Shown piece by piece: positions 7,305 to 14,482 of a stretch of DNA of 17,827 nt. The stretch's first letter is position 1. Each line of letters opens with the position of its first letter. The DNA is from Candidatus Alistipes excrementipullorum (lineage in GTDB: Bacteria > Bacteroidota > Bacteroidia > Bacteroidales > Rikenellaceae). Location: positions 1 to 17,827 of the forward strand of contig DXGW01000044.1 in assembly GCA_019113665.1 (NCBI GenBank), given 5' to 3'. The notes under the pieces were generated by a model. That model saw only the letters and a program-made list of their open reading frames with translations. It searched no databases and was not told the origin of the DNA. The position numbers and the translations under genes are program-made.

Positions 7305-8630
7305 ATGAAAATCGTTAGAGAACAGAAAGAGCAACACGCGTCGCTGATAAGGGTGACCGTCGATGAAAAGGACTACGGCGAGGCCGTAGAGAAGACGCTC
7401 CGCGACTACAAGCGCAAGGCCAATATTCCCGGATTCCGTCCCGGCATGGTGCCGATGGGTATCATCAAGAAGATGTACGGCAAGGGTGTCGTAGCCGAGC
7501 AGTCGTACCGCCTGGCGTCGAACTCCGCATTCGAGTATCTCCAGAAGGAGAAGATCGACTATGTGGGTGATGTCATTCCCGCAGAGGAGCAGGGTGATTT
7601 CGATTTCGACAACAATACCGAATTCGAATTCGTATTCGAGATCGGCGAGGCTCCCGAGGTGAAGCTCGATCTTTCGGAGAAGGACAAGGTCGTGTACAAC
7701 CGCATCAAGGTCGACAAGAAGATGCACGAGGATTACCTGAACAACTACCTGCGCCGTTTCGGCCGTCTGGTAGACGTCGAGGAGGTGACTTCGGACGAGG
7801 CTCTGACCGTTACGCTCGACAACGGCGACCTGAAGGTTGAGGACGCATACCTGGGCCTGATCTCGATGAGCGACGAGGAGCGTAAGCCCTTCATCGGCCA
7901 GAAGGTCGGCTACAAGACCACGATCAACGTCAACGACCTCTACAAGAATCCGTCGCAGCGTGCGTCGATCCTTCATGTAAAGGAGGCTGAACTGGCCGAT
8001 CTCAACCCGGTATTCTCGCTTGAGATTACCAAGATCCGCCGTTTCGCCAACCCCGAACTCAACGAGGAGTTCTTCAAGGAGGCATTCCCCGCAGGCAACG
8101 TGAAGAACGAGGAGGAACTCAACAAGTTCATCGACGAGGAGATCAACCGCGAGCTTTCGCGCGAGAGCGACTACCTCTTCACGCTCCAGCTGCGCAACTA
8201 CCTTCTGGACAAGGCCAAGCTCGAGATGCCTGTCGAGTTCCTCAAGCGCTGGCTCTATGTGATCAACGAGGGTAAGTTCACGAAGGAGGATATCGAGAAG
8301 GATTTCGATTCGTTCGTGAAGATGTTCTCGTGGAACTTCCTCCAGAAGTACTTCATACAGAAGGACGACCTGAAGGTTTCGGCCGAGGAGGCAAATGCCG
8401 AGGCAAAGCAGTTCGCTGCCGCACAGTTCGCGCAGTACGGTATGCCGTCGGCCCCCGCCGAGATGATCGATAACTTCGCAAAGCAGATTCTCGACAACAA
8501 GGAGCAGTCGCAGAAGATCTACGAGAAGCTCTACGAGCAGAAGGTTGTCGAGGACGTCAAGTCGAAGATCAAGGTTACGGAGAAACTCGTGTCGGCCGAG
8601 GACTTTGCCAAGCTGGCCAAGGAGATTTAG
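7305..8630 (+). CDS. tig: Trigger factor, ribosome-associated chaperone
   Basis: A 441-residue cytosolic chaperone that binds at the ribosome exit tunnel and shields nascent chains. The N-terminal ribosome-binding domain carries the signature loop GFRPGMVP (43-50; family consensus GFRxGxxP). Residues from about 250 to 435 are the charged helical substrate-cradle domain. The middle segment (about 150-245), where E. coli trigger factor has an FKBP-type prolyl isomerase, is much diverged. It keeps FIGQKVGYKTTINVNDLY and a final FSLEITKI strand but has no GRMIPGFEDG-like motif, so isomerase activity is doubtful. AAGGA lies 14 bases before the ATG. Its own promoter is upstream, and clpP and clpX follow on the same strand, the conserved tig-clpP-clpX order. 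Confidence 0.96.
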   Translation: MKIVREQKEQHASLIRVTVDEKDYGEAVEKTLRDYKRKANIPGFRPGMVPMGIIKKMYGKGVVAEQSYRLASNSAFEYLQKEKIDYVGDVIPAEEQGDFDFDNNTEFEFVFEIGEAPEVKLDLSEKDKVVYNRIKVDKKMHEDYLNNYLRRFGRLVDVEEVTSDEALTVTLDNGDLKVEDAYLGLISMSDEERKPFIGQKVGYKTTINVNDLYKNPSQRASILHVKEAELADLNPVFSLEITKIRRFANPELNEEFFKEAFPAGNVKNEEELNKFIDEEINRELSRESDYLFTLQLRNYLLDKAKLEMPVEFLKRWLYVINEGKFTKEDIEKDFDSFVKMFSWNFLQKYFIQKDDLKVSAEEANAEAKQFAAAQFAQYGMPSAPAEMIDNFAKQILDNKEQSQKIYEKLYEQKVVEDVKSKIKVTEKLVSAEDFAKLAKEI

Positions 8631-8656
8631 TCCTTTCCGTATCAAAAAACTGTTTT

Positions 8657-8699
8657 CGGACTCTGCGGGTTTGGTTTTTGCACCGGACTGCAGAGTTCG
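8657..8699 (+). repeat. Inverted repeat in the tig-clpP spacer
   Basis: CGGACTCTGC (8657-8666) can pair with GCAGAGTTCG (8690-8699), ten pairs including one G-U, around a 23-base loop. It begins 26 bases after the tig stop. No T-run follows, so it is not a standard intrinsic terminator. It could stabilise the tig 3' end or mark a processing point in a tig-clpP-clpX transcript. I found no TAnnTTTG promoter between it and clpP. Confidence 0.5.
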
Positions 8700-8725
8700 T
8701 TGCATTGATTGAACAGCATCGGACG

Positions 8726-8737
8726 TTTAACGTTAAA
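8726..8737. promoter_or_regulatory. 12-bp perfect palindrome just upstream of clpP
   Basis: TTTAACGTTAAA is its own reverse complement and ends 11 bases before the clpP ATG. It sits inside an AT-rich leader in an otherwise GC-rich region. It may be a binding site for a regulator of the clp genes. That is inference; no matching regulator is in the window. Confidence 0.35.
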
Positions 8738-8748
8738 ATTAGAAACAT

Positions 8749-9417
8749 ATGTCTGAATTTGAAAAGTATGCCAAAGGATTCCGCGGCATCGGCAGCATGA
8801 CGCTCCACGACTATATCTCCACGCAGGCCGCCTATGTGTCGCCGACGATCATCGAAGAACGCCAGTTGAATATCGCGACGATGGACGTCTTCTCACGTCT
8901 GATGATGGACCGTATCATCTTCCTGGGAGCACCGATCAACGACGATGTGGCCAATATCATACAGGCCCAGTTGCTCTTCCTTGAGTCGGTGGACCCCGAC
9001 AAGGATATTCAGATATATGTCAACTCGCCCGGCGGTTCGGTATCGGCGGGACTGGGCATATACGATACAATGCAGCTGATCAGCTGCGACGTGGCCACCA
9101 CATGTACGGGTATGGCCGCATCGATGGGGGCCGTGCTGCTGGCGGCCGGTGCCAGGGGCAAGCGTTCGGCATTGCCGCACTCGCGCGTGATGATACACCA
9201 GCCTCTGGGCGGTGCGCAGGGCCAGGCTTCGGATATCGAGATCACGGCCCGCGAGATACTGCGCACCAAGCGCGAGTTGTATGAGATTCTGGCTTTGCAC
9301 ACCGGTGCGTCGGTCAAGAAGATCGAACGTGACGCCGACCGCGATTACTGGCTTTCGGCCGAGGAGGCGAAGAAGTACGGACTCATAGACGATGTGTTAA
9401 CAAAACGTCAGAAATAA
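8749..9417 (+). CDS. clpP: ATP-dependent Clp protease proteolytic subunit
   Basis: A 222-residue serine peptidase that forms the tetradecameric chamber of Clp proteases and degrades substrates fed in by ClpX. The catalytic triad is Ser125 (GMAASMGAVLL), His150 (MIHQPLGG) and Asp199 (DRDYWLSAEEAKKYG). The 25- and 49-residue spacings equal those of E. coli ClpP. The oxyanion-hole segment VNSPGGSVSAG lies at 91-101. About 28 residues precede the usual mature N-terminus, so there is probably a propeptide longer than in E. coli. The ATG at 8749 follows an A-rich leader without a Shine-Dalgarno. clpX starts three bases after its stop codon's first base run (TAATAATG), so the two genes are tightly coupled. 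Confidence 0.97.
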   Translation: MSEFEKYAKGFRGIGSMTLHDYISTQAAYVSPTIIEERQLNIATMDVFSRLMMDRIIFLGAPINDDVANIIQAQLLFLESVDPDKDIQIYVNSPGGSVSAGLGIYDTMQLISCDVATTCTGMAASMGAVLLAAGARGKRSALPHSRVMIHQPLGGAQGQASDIEITAREILRTKRELYEILALHTGASVKKIERDADRDYWLSAEEAKKYGLIDDVLTKRQK

Positions 9418-9419
9418 TA

Positions 9420-10730
9420 ATGGCAGAGAACAGAAACAACAGAGGAGGCAGAGGCAAGCAGGAGAATGACTGCTGCGATTTTTGCGGAGCCAGGCGCAGC
9501 GATGTGGAGCTGCTGCTTACCAGCGGCGACCATCGCGTGAACATATGCAACAACTGCATAGCCGAGGCGTACCGTATGCTGGTGATGGGCGGTGTCATCA
9601 AGGATAACCGCGCCGCAGACCGTGACAACGGATTTGTCGACAAGGCCCCGCGGACGATGGAGGAATTGCTCAAACCGGTGCAGATAAAGGATTTTCTCGA
9701 CCAGTACGTGATCGGGCAGGACACGGCCAAGAGATACATATCCGTGGCCGTGTACAACCATTACAAGAGGTTGATATGCAGTCGCAGCAATGACGGCAGC
9801 GATGTCGAGATCGACAAGTCGAACATTCTGCTCGTGGGTCCTACCGGTACCGGCAAGACGCTTATCGCCAAAACCATAGCCCGTCTGTTGAATGTCCCCT
9901 TCACGATTGTCGACGCGACGGTGCTGACCGAGGCCGGATACGTCGGCGAAGATGTCGAGAGTATCCTGACCCGCCTGCTGCAGGTTGCCGACTACAATGT
10001 CGAGGCAGCCGAGCGCGGTATTGTCTTCATCGACGAGATTGACAAGATTGCCCGCAAGAGCGACAATCCGAGCATTACGCGTGACGTGTCGGGAGAAGGC
10101 GTGCAGCAGGCGTTGCTCAAGCTTCTGGAGGGTACGATCGTGAACGTTCCGCCCAAGGGCGGCCGCAAACACCCCGACCAGGATTTCATACATGTGAACA
10201 CCAAGAACATACTCTTCATATGCGGAGGTGCGTTCGACGGCATCGAGAAGAAGATAGCCCAGCGTCTGAATACGCGCGCGCTCGGATACGGACGTGCCCA
10301 GGCGGCGGGAAGTGTCGACCGCGGCAATCTGATGCAGTATGTCATGCCGCAGGACGTCAAGTCCTACGGGCTGATCCCGGAACTTGTGGGTCGGCTTCCG
10401 GTTCTTACGTATATGGAGCCCCTGTCGAAGGAGGCGCTGCGCTCCATACTTACGGAGCCGAAGAACGCGATTGTCAAGCAGTACGAGCGCCTGTTCGAGA
10501 TGGACGGCGTGAAGCTGTCGTTCGACGAGGCCGCACTCGACTACATCGTCGACAAGGCCATGGAGTTCAAATTGGGTGCCCGCGGTTTGCGCTCGATATG
10601 CGAGGCCGTAATGATGGATACGATGTTCGAAATACCGTCGTCGGGAGAACGCAAGTTCGTTGTTACGCTCGATTACGCCAAACGCAAGGTCGAGAAGACT
10701 AATTTTTCGGCATTCCGGCAGGTGGGATAA
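9420..10730 (+). CDS. clpX: ATP-dependent Clp protease ATP-binding subunit
   Basis: A 436-residue AAA+ unfoldase that recognises, unfolds and passes tagged proteins to ClpP. The N-terminal zinc-binding domain has Cys19, Cys22, Cys43 and Cys46 (a neighbouring Cys18 makes a CC pair). Walker A is GPTGTGKT (140-147) and Walker B is IVFIDEIDK (201-209). The pore-1 loop GYVG is at 173-176, and an RKH pore-2 motif is at 249-251. The ClpP-docking loop, IGF in E. coli, reads LGY here (288-290). The sensor-2 region GARGLRS is near the C-terminus. Only two bases separate the clpP stop and this ATG, so the two genes are almost certainly one transcript. No clear T-tailed terminator follows the stop. Confidence 0.97.
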   Translation: MAENRNNRGGRGKQENDCCDFCGARRSDVELLLTSGDHRVNICNNCIAEAYRMLVMGGVIKDNRAADRDNGFVDKAPRTMEELLKPVQIKDFLDQYVIGQDTAKRYISVAVYNHYKRLICSRSNDGSDVEIDKSNILLVGPTGTGKTLIAKTIARLLNVPFTIVDATVLTEAGYVGEDVESILTRLLQVADYNVEAAERGIVFIDEIDKIARKSDNPSITRDVSGEGVQQALLKLLEGTIVNVPPKGGRKHPDQDFIHVNTKNILFICGGAFDGIEKKIAQRLNTRALGYGRAQAAGSVDRGNLMQYVMPQDVKSYGLIPELVGRLPVLTYMEPLSKEALRSILTEPKNAIVKQYERLFEMDGVKLSFDEAALDYIVDKAMEFKLGARGLRSICEAVMMDTMFEIPSSGERKFVVTLDYAKRKVEKTNFSAFRQVG

Positions 10731-10774
10731 AAATTTTCTTATCTTTGTAAGAAGATAGGCGCAGATAGTGCAGC

Positions 10775-10805
10775 CAAACGGTAAAAACTTTCGGTTACCG
10801 GTTTG
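10775..10805 (+). repeat. Hairpin overlapping the -33 box of the tkt promoter
   Basis: CAAACGGTAA (10775-10784) pairs with TTACCGGTTTG (10795-10805) through ten base pairs with one bulged base, leaving a 10-base loop. The right arm ends exactly in the TTTG -33 element of the tkt promoter. It lies 45 bases after the clpX stop and has no T-run. It could be a clpX 3'-end structure, or in DNA form a two-fold operator covering the promoter. Confidence 0.45.
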
Positions 10806-10833
10806 TCTATGCGCATACATTTTGCTATTTTTG
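10802..10833 (+). promoter_or_regulatory. Promoter of tkt with a palindromic spacer
   Basis: TTTG (10802-10805) and TATTTTTG (10826-10833) are spaced by 20 bases, a full match to the Bacteroidota consensus. The predicted start is near 10838-10840, about 30 bases before the tkt ATG. The spacer contains the perfect 10-bp palindrome TATGCGCATA (10808-10817), a possible repressor site. A second TAnnTTTG match at 10740-10747 lacks a -33 partner. Confidence 0.85.
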
Positions 10834-10868
10834 TTATGGAATTCCATTGTGGAATAATTAGATAATTT

Positions 10869-12902
10869 ATGAAGACTGATAAATCCAAACTTCAGCGTGC
10901 CGCGGACAATATCCGTGTACTCGCAGCATCGATGGTCGAGAAGGCCAAGTCGGGACACCCGGGCGGAGCTATGGGCGGTGCCGATTTCGTCAACGTGCTC
11001 TTCGCGGAATATCTGCGATATGACCCAGATGACATGAAATACCCGTTCCGTGACCGTTTCTTCCTCGATCCGGGACATATGTCTCCGATGCTCTATTCGG
11101 TACTTGCCCTTGCGGGAAACTATACGATGGAAGACCTTGCGTCGTTCCGCCAGTGGGGCAGCATAACGCCCGGTCACCCCGAGGTTGACGTCATGCACGG
11201 CGTCGAGAATACGTCGGGTCCGCTGGGGCAGGGTCATGCCATGGGTGTAGGTGCTGCTTTGGCCGAGCGTTTCCTTGCAGCCCGTTTCGGCGAGTGGCTG
11301 TCCCACAGGACCTACATATACATCTCCGACGGAGCAGTTCAGGAGGAAATATCGCAGGGCGTTGGCCGTATAGCCGGTAACCTGGGCCTGCACAACGTAA
11401 TCATGTATTACGACTCGAACAACATACAGCTCTCGACCAAGGTTGAGGAGGTGGATACCGAGGACGTTGCAGCCAAGTACCGCGCATGGAACTGGAATGT
11501 GATCGAGATATGCGGTCACGACATCGACCAGATACGCGGGGCTCTCGATACGGCCATAGCCGAGACGGAGCGCCCGACAATCATAATCGGAAAGACGGTT
11601 ATGGGCAAGGGGGCCGTTGCCGCCGACGGTTCGAGTTTCGAGGACAAGGTCTCGACGCACGGTCAGCCGCTGTCTGCAGCCGGGGCCGATTATGCCGCTA
11701 CGGTGAAGAATCTCGGTGGCGATCCCGAAAACCCGTTCTGCATCTTCAGCGAGAGTGCCGAGGTTTACGGAGCGCGCCGTGAGGAGTTGCGTGCCATCAT
11801 TGCAGAGCGTAAGGCCGAAGAGCAGAAGTGGCGTTCGGAGAACAAGGACCTTGCCCGCAAGCTCGACCTTTTCCTTTCGGGCGAAGTTCCGCCGATAGAC
11901 TACAAGAATATCGACATGAAGGCCGACTCGGCAACGCGTGCCGCTTCGGCAACGATGCTGTCGGTATTTGCAGACAAGGTTGAGAACATGATCGTCGCAT
12001 CGGCCGACCTGAGCAACTCGGACAAGACCGACGGCTACCTCAAGAAGACCAAAGCCTTCTCGAAGGGCGATTTCTCGGGCAAGTTCTTCCAGGCCGGAGT
12101 ATCGGAACTCACCATGGCCTGCATGATGAACGGTATGGCGTTGCATGGAGGTGTTATTCCGGCTTGCGGTACGTTCTTCGTATTCTCCGATTACATGAAG
12201 CCGGCCGTACGTCTGTCGGCGCTCATGCACCTGCATGTGATTTACATATGGACTCACGACTCGTTCCGTGTCGGTGAGGACGGTCCTACGCACCAGCCTG
12301 TGGAGCATGAGGCTCAGATACGGTTGATGGAACACCTGCGCAACCACAAGGGTGAGCGTTCGATGGTTGTCCTGCGTCCTGCCGATGCCGAGGAGACTGT
12401 TGCGGCATGGAAGGTCGCCATCGAGGAGAAGCGCCCCGTCGCACTTATCCTGTCGCGCCAGAACATCAAGAGCCTGCCGGCTCTCGGTATCAGCCGCCGT
12501 GAGGAGGCCATGCAGCTTACAAAGGGTGCGTATATCGTTGCCGACAAGGCCAAACCGAGTGTTGTTATGATTGCTTCCGGATCGGAGGTGTCGACACTGG
12601 TCGAAGGTGCCGAACTGCTCGGGAAGGAGGGTATAGCCGTACGTATCGTCAGTGTGCCGAGCGAGGGCCTGTTCCGTGACCAGCCGAAATCGTATCAGGA
12701 GAGCGTGCTGCCCGAAGGTATTCTGCGTTACGGACTGACTTCGGGTCTTCCCGTTACGCTGCTCTCGCTGGTAGGCGATCTCAATGCCATTCACGGTCTC
12801 AACCATTTCGGATATTCGGCTCCCTACAAGGTGCTCGATGCCGAGTTCGGTTATAATGGCGAGACTGTCTGCAAGGAGGTCAAGGCCCTGTTGGGTAAAT
12901 AA
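10869..12902 (+). CDS. tkt: Transketolase
   Basis: A 677-residue thiamine-diphosphate enzyme that transfers two-carbon ketol units between sugar phosphates in the non-oxidative pentose phosphate pathway. Landmarks are SGHPGGAMGG (His30), LDPGHMSP (His70), ENTSGPLGQG (113-122), the cofactor segment ISDGAVQEE (152-160), the pyrimidine-domain Glu413 in QAGVSELTM, and the substrate-binding run WTHDSFRVGEDGPTHQPVE (461-479). The cofactor motif begins SDG where classic transketolases have GDG, and the Glu413 region reads VSEL where E. coli has VREF. Both changes keep the key acidic residues and look like a lineage variant rather than inactivation. The length is normal (E. coli 663). It is monocistronic, with its own promoter and a T-tailed terminator downstream. 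Confidence 0.95.
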   Translation: MKTDKSKLQRAADNIRVLAASMVEKAKSGHPGGAMGGADFVNVLFAEYLRYDPDDMKYPFRDRFFLDPGHMSPMLYSVLALAGNYTMEDLASFRQWGSITPGHPEVDVMHGVENTSGPLGQGHAMGVGAALAERFLAARFGEWLSHRTYIYISDGAVQEEISQGVGRIAGNLGLHNVIMYYDSNNIQLSTKVEEVDTEDVAAKYRAWNWNVIEICGHDIDQIRGALDTAIAETERPTIIIGKTVMGKGAVAADGSSFEDKVSTHGQPLSAAGADYAATVKNLGGDPENPFCIFSESAEVYGARREELRAIIAERKAEEQKWRSENKDLARKLDLFLSGEVPPIDYKNIDMKADSATRAASATMLSVFADKVENMIVASADLSNSDKTDGYLKKTKAFSKGDFSGKFFQAGVSELTMACMMNGMALHGGVIPACGTFFVFSDYMKPAVRLSALMHLHVIYIWTHDSFRVGEDGPTHQPVEHEAQIRLMEHLRNHKGERSMVVLRPADAEETVAAWKVAIEEKRPVALILSRQNIKSLPALGISRREEAMQLTKGAYIVADKAKPSVVMIASGSEVSTLVEGAELLGKEGIAVRIVSVPSEGLFRDQPKSYQESVLPEGILRYGLTSGLPVTLLSLVGDLNAIHGLNHFGYSAPYKVLDAEFGYNGETVCKEVKALLGK

Positions 12903-12925
12903 CCCGATTCATATATCTGAATATC

Positions 12926-12962
12926 AGGTGCGGAGCTGCATGCGGCCCCGCACTTCTTTTTT
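12926..12962 (+). terminator. Intrinsic terminator of tkt
   Basis: GTGCGG (12928-12933) pairs with CCGCAC (12948-12953). The inner bases extend the stem (GCTG with CGGC) after one A-C mismatch, leaving a four-base loop. The stem is followed directly by TTCTTTTTT (12954-12962). It begins 25 bases after the tkt stop. Confidence 0.85.
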
Positions 12963-12967
12963 GCAAT

Positions 12968-13002
12968 GAAAAACGGGAGCCATACGTATGTATGGCTCCC
13001 GT
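12968..13002 (-). terminator. Intrinsic terminator of metK
   Basis: Arms ACGGGAGCCATAC (12973-12985) and GTATGGCTCCCGT (12990-13002) form a perfect 13-bp stem with a four-base loop. Read on the minus strand, the stem is followed by a T-run (12973 down to 12969), so it ends metK transcription. It starts 18 bases after the metK stop. Confidence 0.85.
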
Positions 13003-13020
13003 GCTTTCCGGTTTTCCGGA

Positions 13021-14271
13021 TTAGAGTCCGAATTCCTTCTTGAGGGTGTCGACGGCGTCGAGCTTTTCCCAGCCGAAGAATTCGATTTCGCGTTCAACCT
13101 CCTGACCGTCACGGAACAGCTTGACCTTTTTGGTGTACGGGCGGTTACCGAAGTGACCGTATGAGGCCGTGGCTTCGAATATCGGGTTCTTGAGTCCGAA
13201 CTGGCGGACGATGCTTGCGGGGCGCAGGTCGAACAGGCGGCCTATGCGCTCGGCTATCTCACCGTCGGTAATGCCGGTATGGTTCGTTCCGTAGGTGTTG
13301 ACGTAGATCGAGAGCGGCTCGGCTATGCCTATGGCATACGATACCTGAACCAGAACTTCGTCGGCTATGCCGGCTGCCACCATGTTCTTGGCTATGTGGC
13401 GTGCGGCATATGCGGCCGAGCGGTCGACTTTCGACGAATCCTTGCCCGAGAAGGCTCCGCCTCCGTGGGCGCCGCGTCCGCCGTAGGTGTCGACTATGAT
13501 CTTTCGGCCCGTAAGTCCGGTATCGCCGTGGGGGCCTCCTATTACGAACTTGCCCGTCGGGTTGACATGCAGAATGTAATCGTCGCCTATAAGGTCGGCC
13601 AGACGGTCGTTTGCCCGTTCCAGACGTGCCTTGACACGCGGTATGAGGATCGTGCGTACGTCCTCCTTTATACGGTCGGCGTCAACGCAGTCGTCATGCT
13701 GTGTCGATACGACGATGGTGTGTACGCGCAAGGGCTTGCGTGTGGCATTGTCGTATTCGATCGTCACCTGACTCTTGGCGTCGGGACGCAGGTAGGGCAT
13801 GAGCTTGCCCTCGCGGCGTATGTCGGCCAGTTCCTTGAGAATGACATGCGACAGAATGAGCGTTGCGGGCATCAGCTCGCGTGTCTCGTTGCATGCATAT
13901 CCGAACATTATACCCTGGTCTCCGGCCCCCTGCTGCTCCTCCTCGGCGCGTACGACGCCGCGGTTGATATCGGGCGACTGTTCGTGTATGGCCGAGAGTA
14001 TTCCGCATGAAGCGGCGTCGAACTGGTATTCGCTGCGGTTGTATCCTATGCGGTTGATTACGCGGCGTGCAACCTCCTGCACGTCGACATATGCTTCGGA
14101 GCGTACCTCGCCGGCAACTACTACAAGGCCGGTGGTGCAGAGCGTCTCGCATGCCACTTTCGACTCGGCATCGCGGCGCAGGAACTCATCGAGAATTGCG
14201 TCGGAAATCTGGTCCGAAACTTTGTCGGGGTGTCCTTCGGACACCGATTCCGATGTGAATAAAAATCCCAT
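13021..14271 (-). CDS. metK: S-adenosylmethionine synthetase
   Basis: A 416-residue cytosolic enzyme making S-adenosylmethionine from methionine and ATP. I chose the ATG at 14271 because the protein then begins MGFLFTSESVSEGHPDKV, the usual family start. The frame opens ten codons earlier at 14301 but those residues have no family counterpart. Catalytic landmarks are GHPDK (13-17), HEQSPDINRGV (96-106), GAGDQG (115-120), LRPDAKSQVTIEY (161-173), STQHDD (189-194) and GGGAFSGKD (270-278). It is longer than E. coli MetK (384), as I recall for Bacteroidota forms. A roughly 140-base leader separates the promoter from the start codon and contains a SAM-II-like aptamer, so feedback control by its own product is likely. 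Confidence 0.96.
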   Translation of the reverse strand: MGFLFTSESVSEGHPDKVSDQISDAILDEFLRRDAESKVACETLCTTGLVVVAGEVRSEAYVDVQEVARRVINRIGYNRSEYQFDAASCGILSAIHEQSPDINRGVVRAEEEQQGAGDQGIMFGYACNETRELMPATLILSHVILKELADIRREGKLMPYLRPDAKSQVTIEYDNATRKPLRVHTIVVSTQHDDCVDADRIKEDVRTILIPRVKARLERANDRLADLIGDDYILHVNPTGKFVIGGPHGDTGLTGRKIIVDTYGGRGAHGGGAFSGKDSSKVDRSAAYAARHIAKNMVAAGIADEVLVQVSYAIGIAEPLSIYVNTYGTNHTGITDGEIAERIGRLFDLRPASIVRQFGLKNPIFEATASYGHFGNRPYTKKVKLFRDGQEVEREIEFFGWEKLDAVDTLKKEFGL

Positions 14272-14340
14272 AGTACAAACATTTAATTTGTTAAACATCA
14301 ATGTAAAATGGGGTAGGATTGGCTGCTGTAATAAAAAGAT

Positions 14341-14391
14341 GCTGCTTTAGCGATTTTTTATTGTGGTTGCAATCAGTCAAATCTTTCCACA
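14341..14391 (-). ncRNA. SAM-II-type riboswitch candidate in the metK leader
   Basis: Read on the minus strand from 14391 to 14341, UGUGG (14391-14387) pairs with CCACA (14366-14362) to form P1. The long P1 loop contains GAUUUGACUGAUUGCAA (14383-14367), close to the SAM-II L1 core GAUUUAACCGUAUUGCAA as I remember it. After P1 come AUAAA and GCUAAAGCAG, matching the SAM-II linker and 3' strand (AUAAA, GCUAAAAAGG). CUG in the loop (14376-14374) can pair with CAG (14344-14342) as the pseudoknot P2, where the remembered sequence has CC with GG. Position and gene fit: it lies about 20 bases after the predicted start site and before SAM synthetase. The aptamer ends 69 bases before the ATG. A U-rich run (14340-14332) follows directly. 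Identification is by eye from memory of the family, not a covariance search. Confidence 0.8.
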
Positions 14392-14415
14392 TTTTGTATC
14401 CCCCGAAAGGGTCTG

Positions 14416-14447
14416 CAAAGATATGTCCGTATGATGAAATATCCAAA
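14416..14447 (-). promoter_or_regulatory. Promoter of metK
   Basis: On the minus strand, TTTG (14447-14444) and TATCTTTG (14423-14416) are separated by exactly 20 bases, a full match to the Bacteroidota consensus. Transcription should start near 14410, about 140 bases before the metK ATG. The -33 box lies only about 36 bases from the divergent ung start codon, so the two genes share a compact control region. No clear consensus promoter was found for ung itself. Confidence 0.85.
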
Positions 14448-14482
14448 TTATTTGATAATTTTACGCAAAAAATATCGGGAAG

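Noticed and set aside
8657..8699. Stem after tig as an intrinsic terminator
   Set aside because: There is no T-run after the stem and the loop is 23 bases long. I list it only as an inverted repeat.
7227..8705. 492-codon open frame on the minus strand opposite tig
   Set aside because: It is Leu/Val/Glu-rich shadow coding of trigger factor and covers the tig promoter; no recognisable domain.
10740..10747. TATCTTTG after clpX as a second tkt promoter
   Set aside because: It matches the -7 box but has no TTTG 19-21 bases upstream, whereas the 10802-10833 promoter is complete and better placed.
9408..12806. 1132-codon open frame on the minus strand opposite clpX and tkt
   Set aside because: It is the complement of two well-conserved genes, shows no family motif, is rich in Arg/His/Leu as expected for a shadow frame, and runs straight through the clpX-tkt promoter region.
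14272..14301. Ten extra codons at the metK N-terminus
   Set aside because: The family normally begins at MGFLFTSESVSEGHPDKV. The extra residues are AT-rich leader sequence downstream of the riboswitch candidate.
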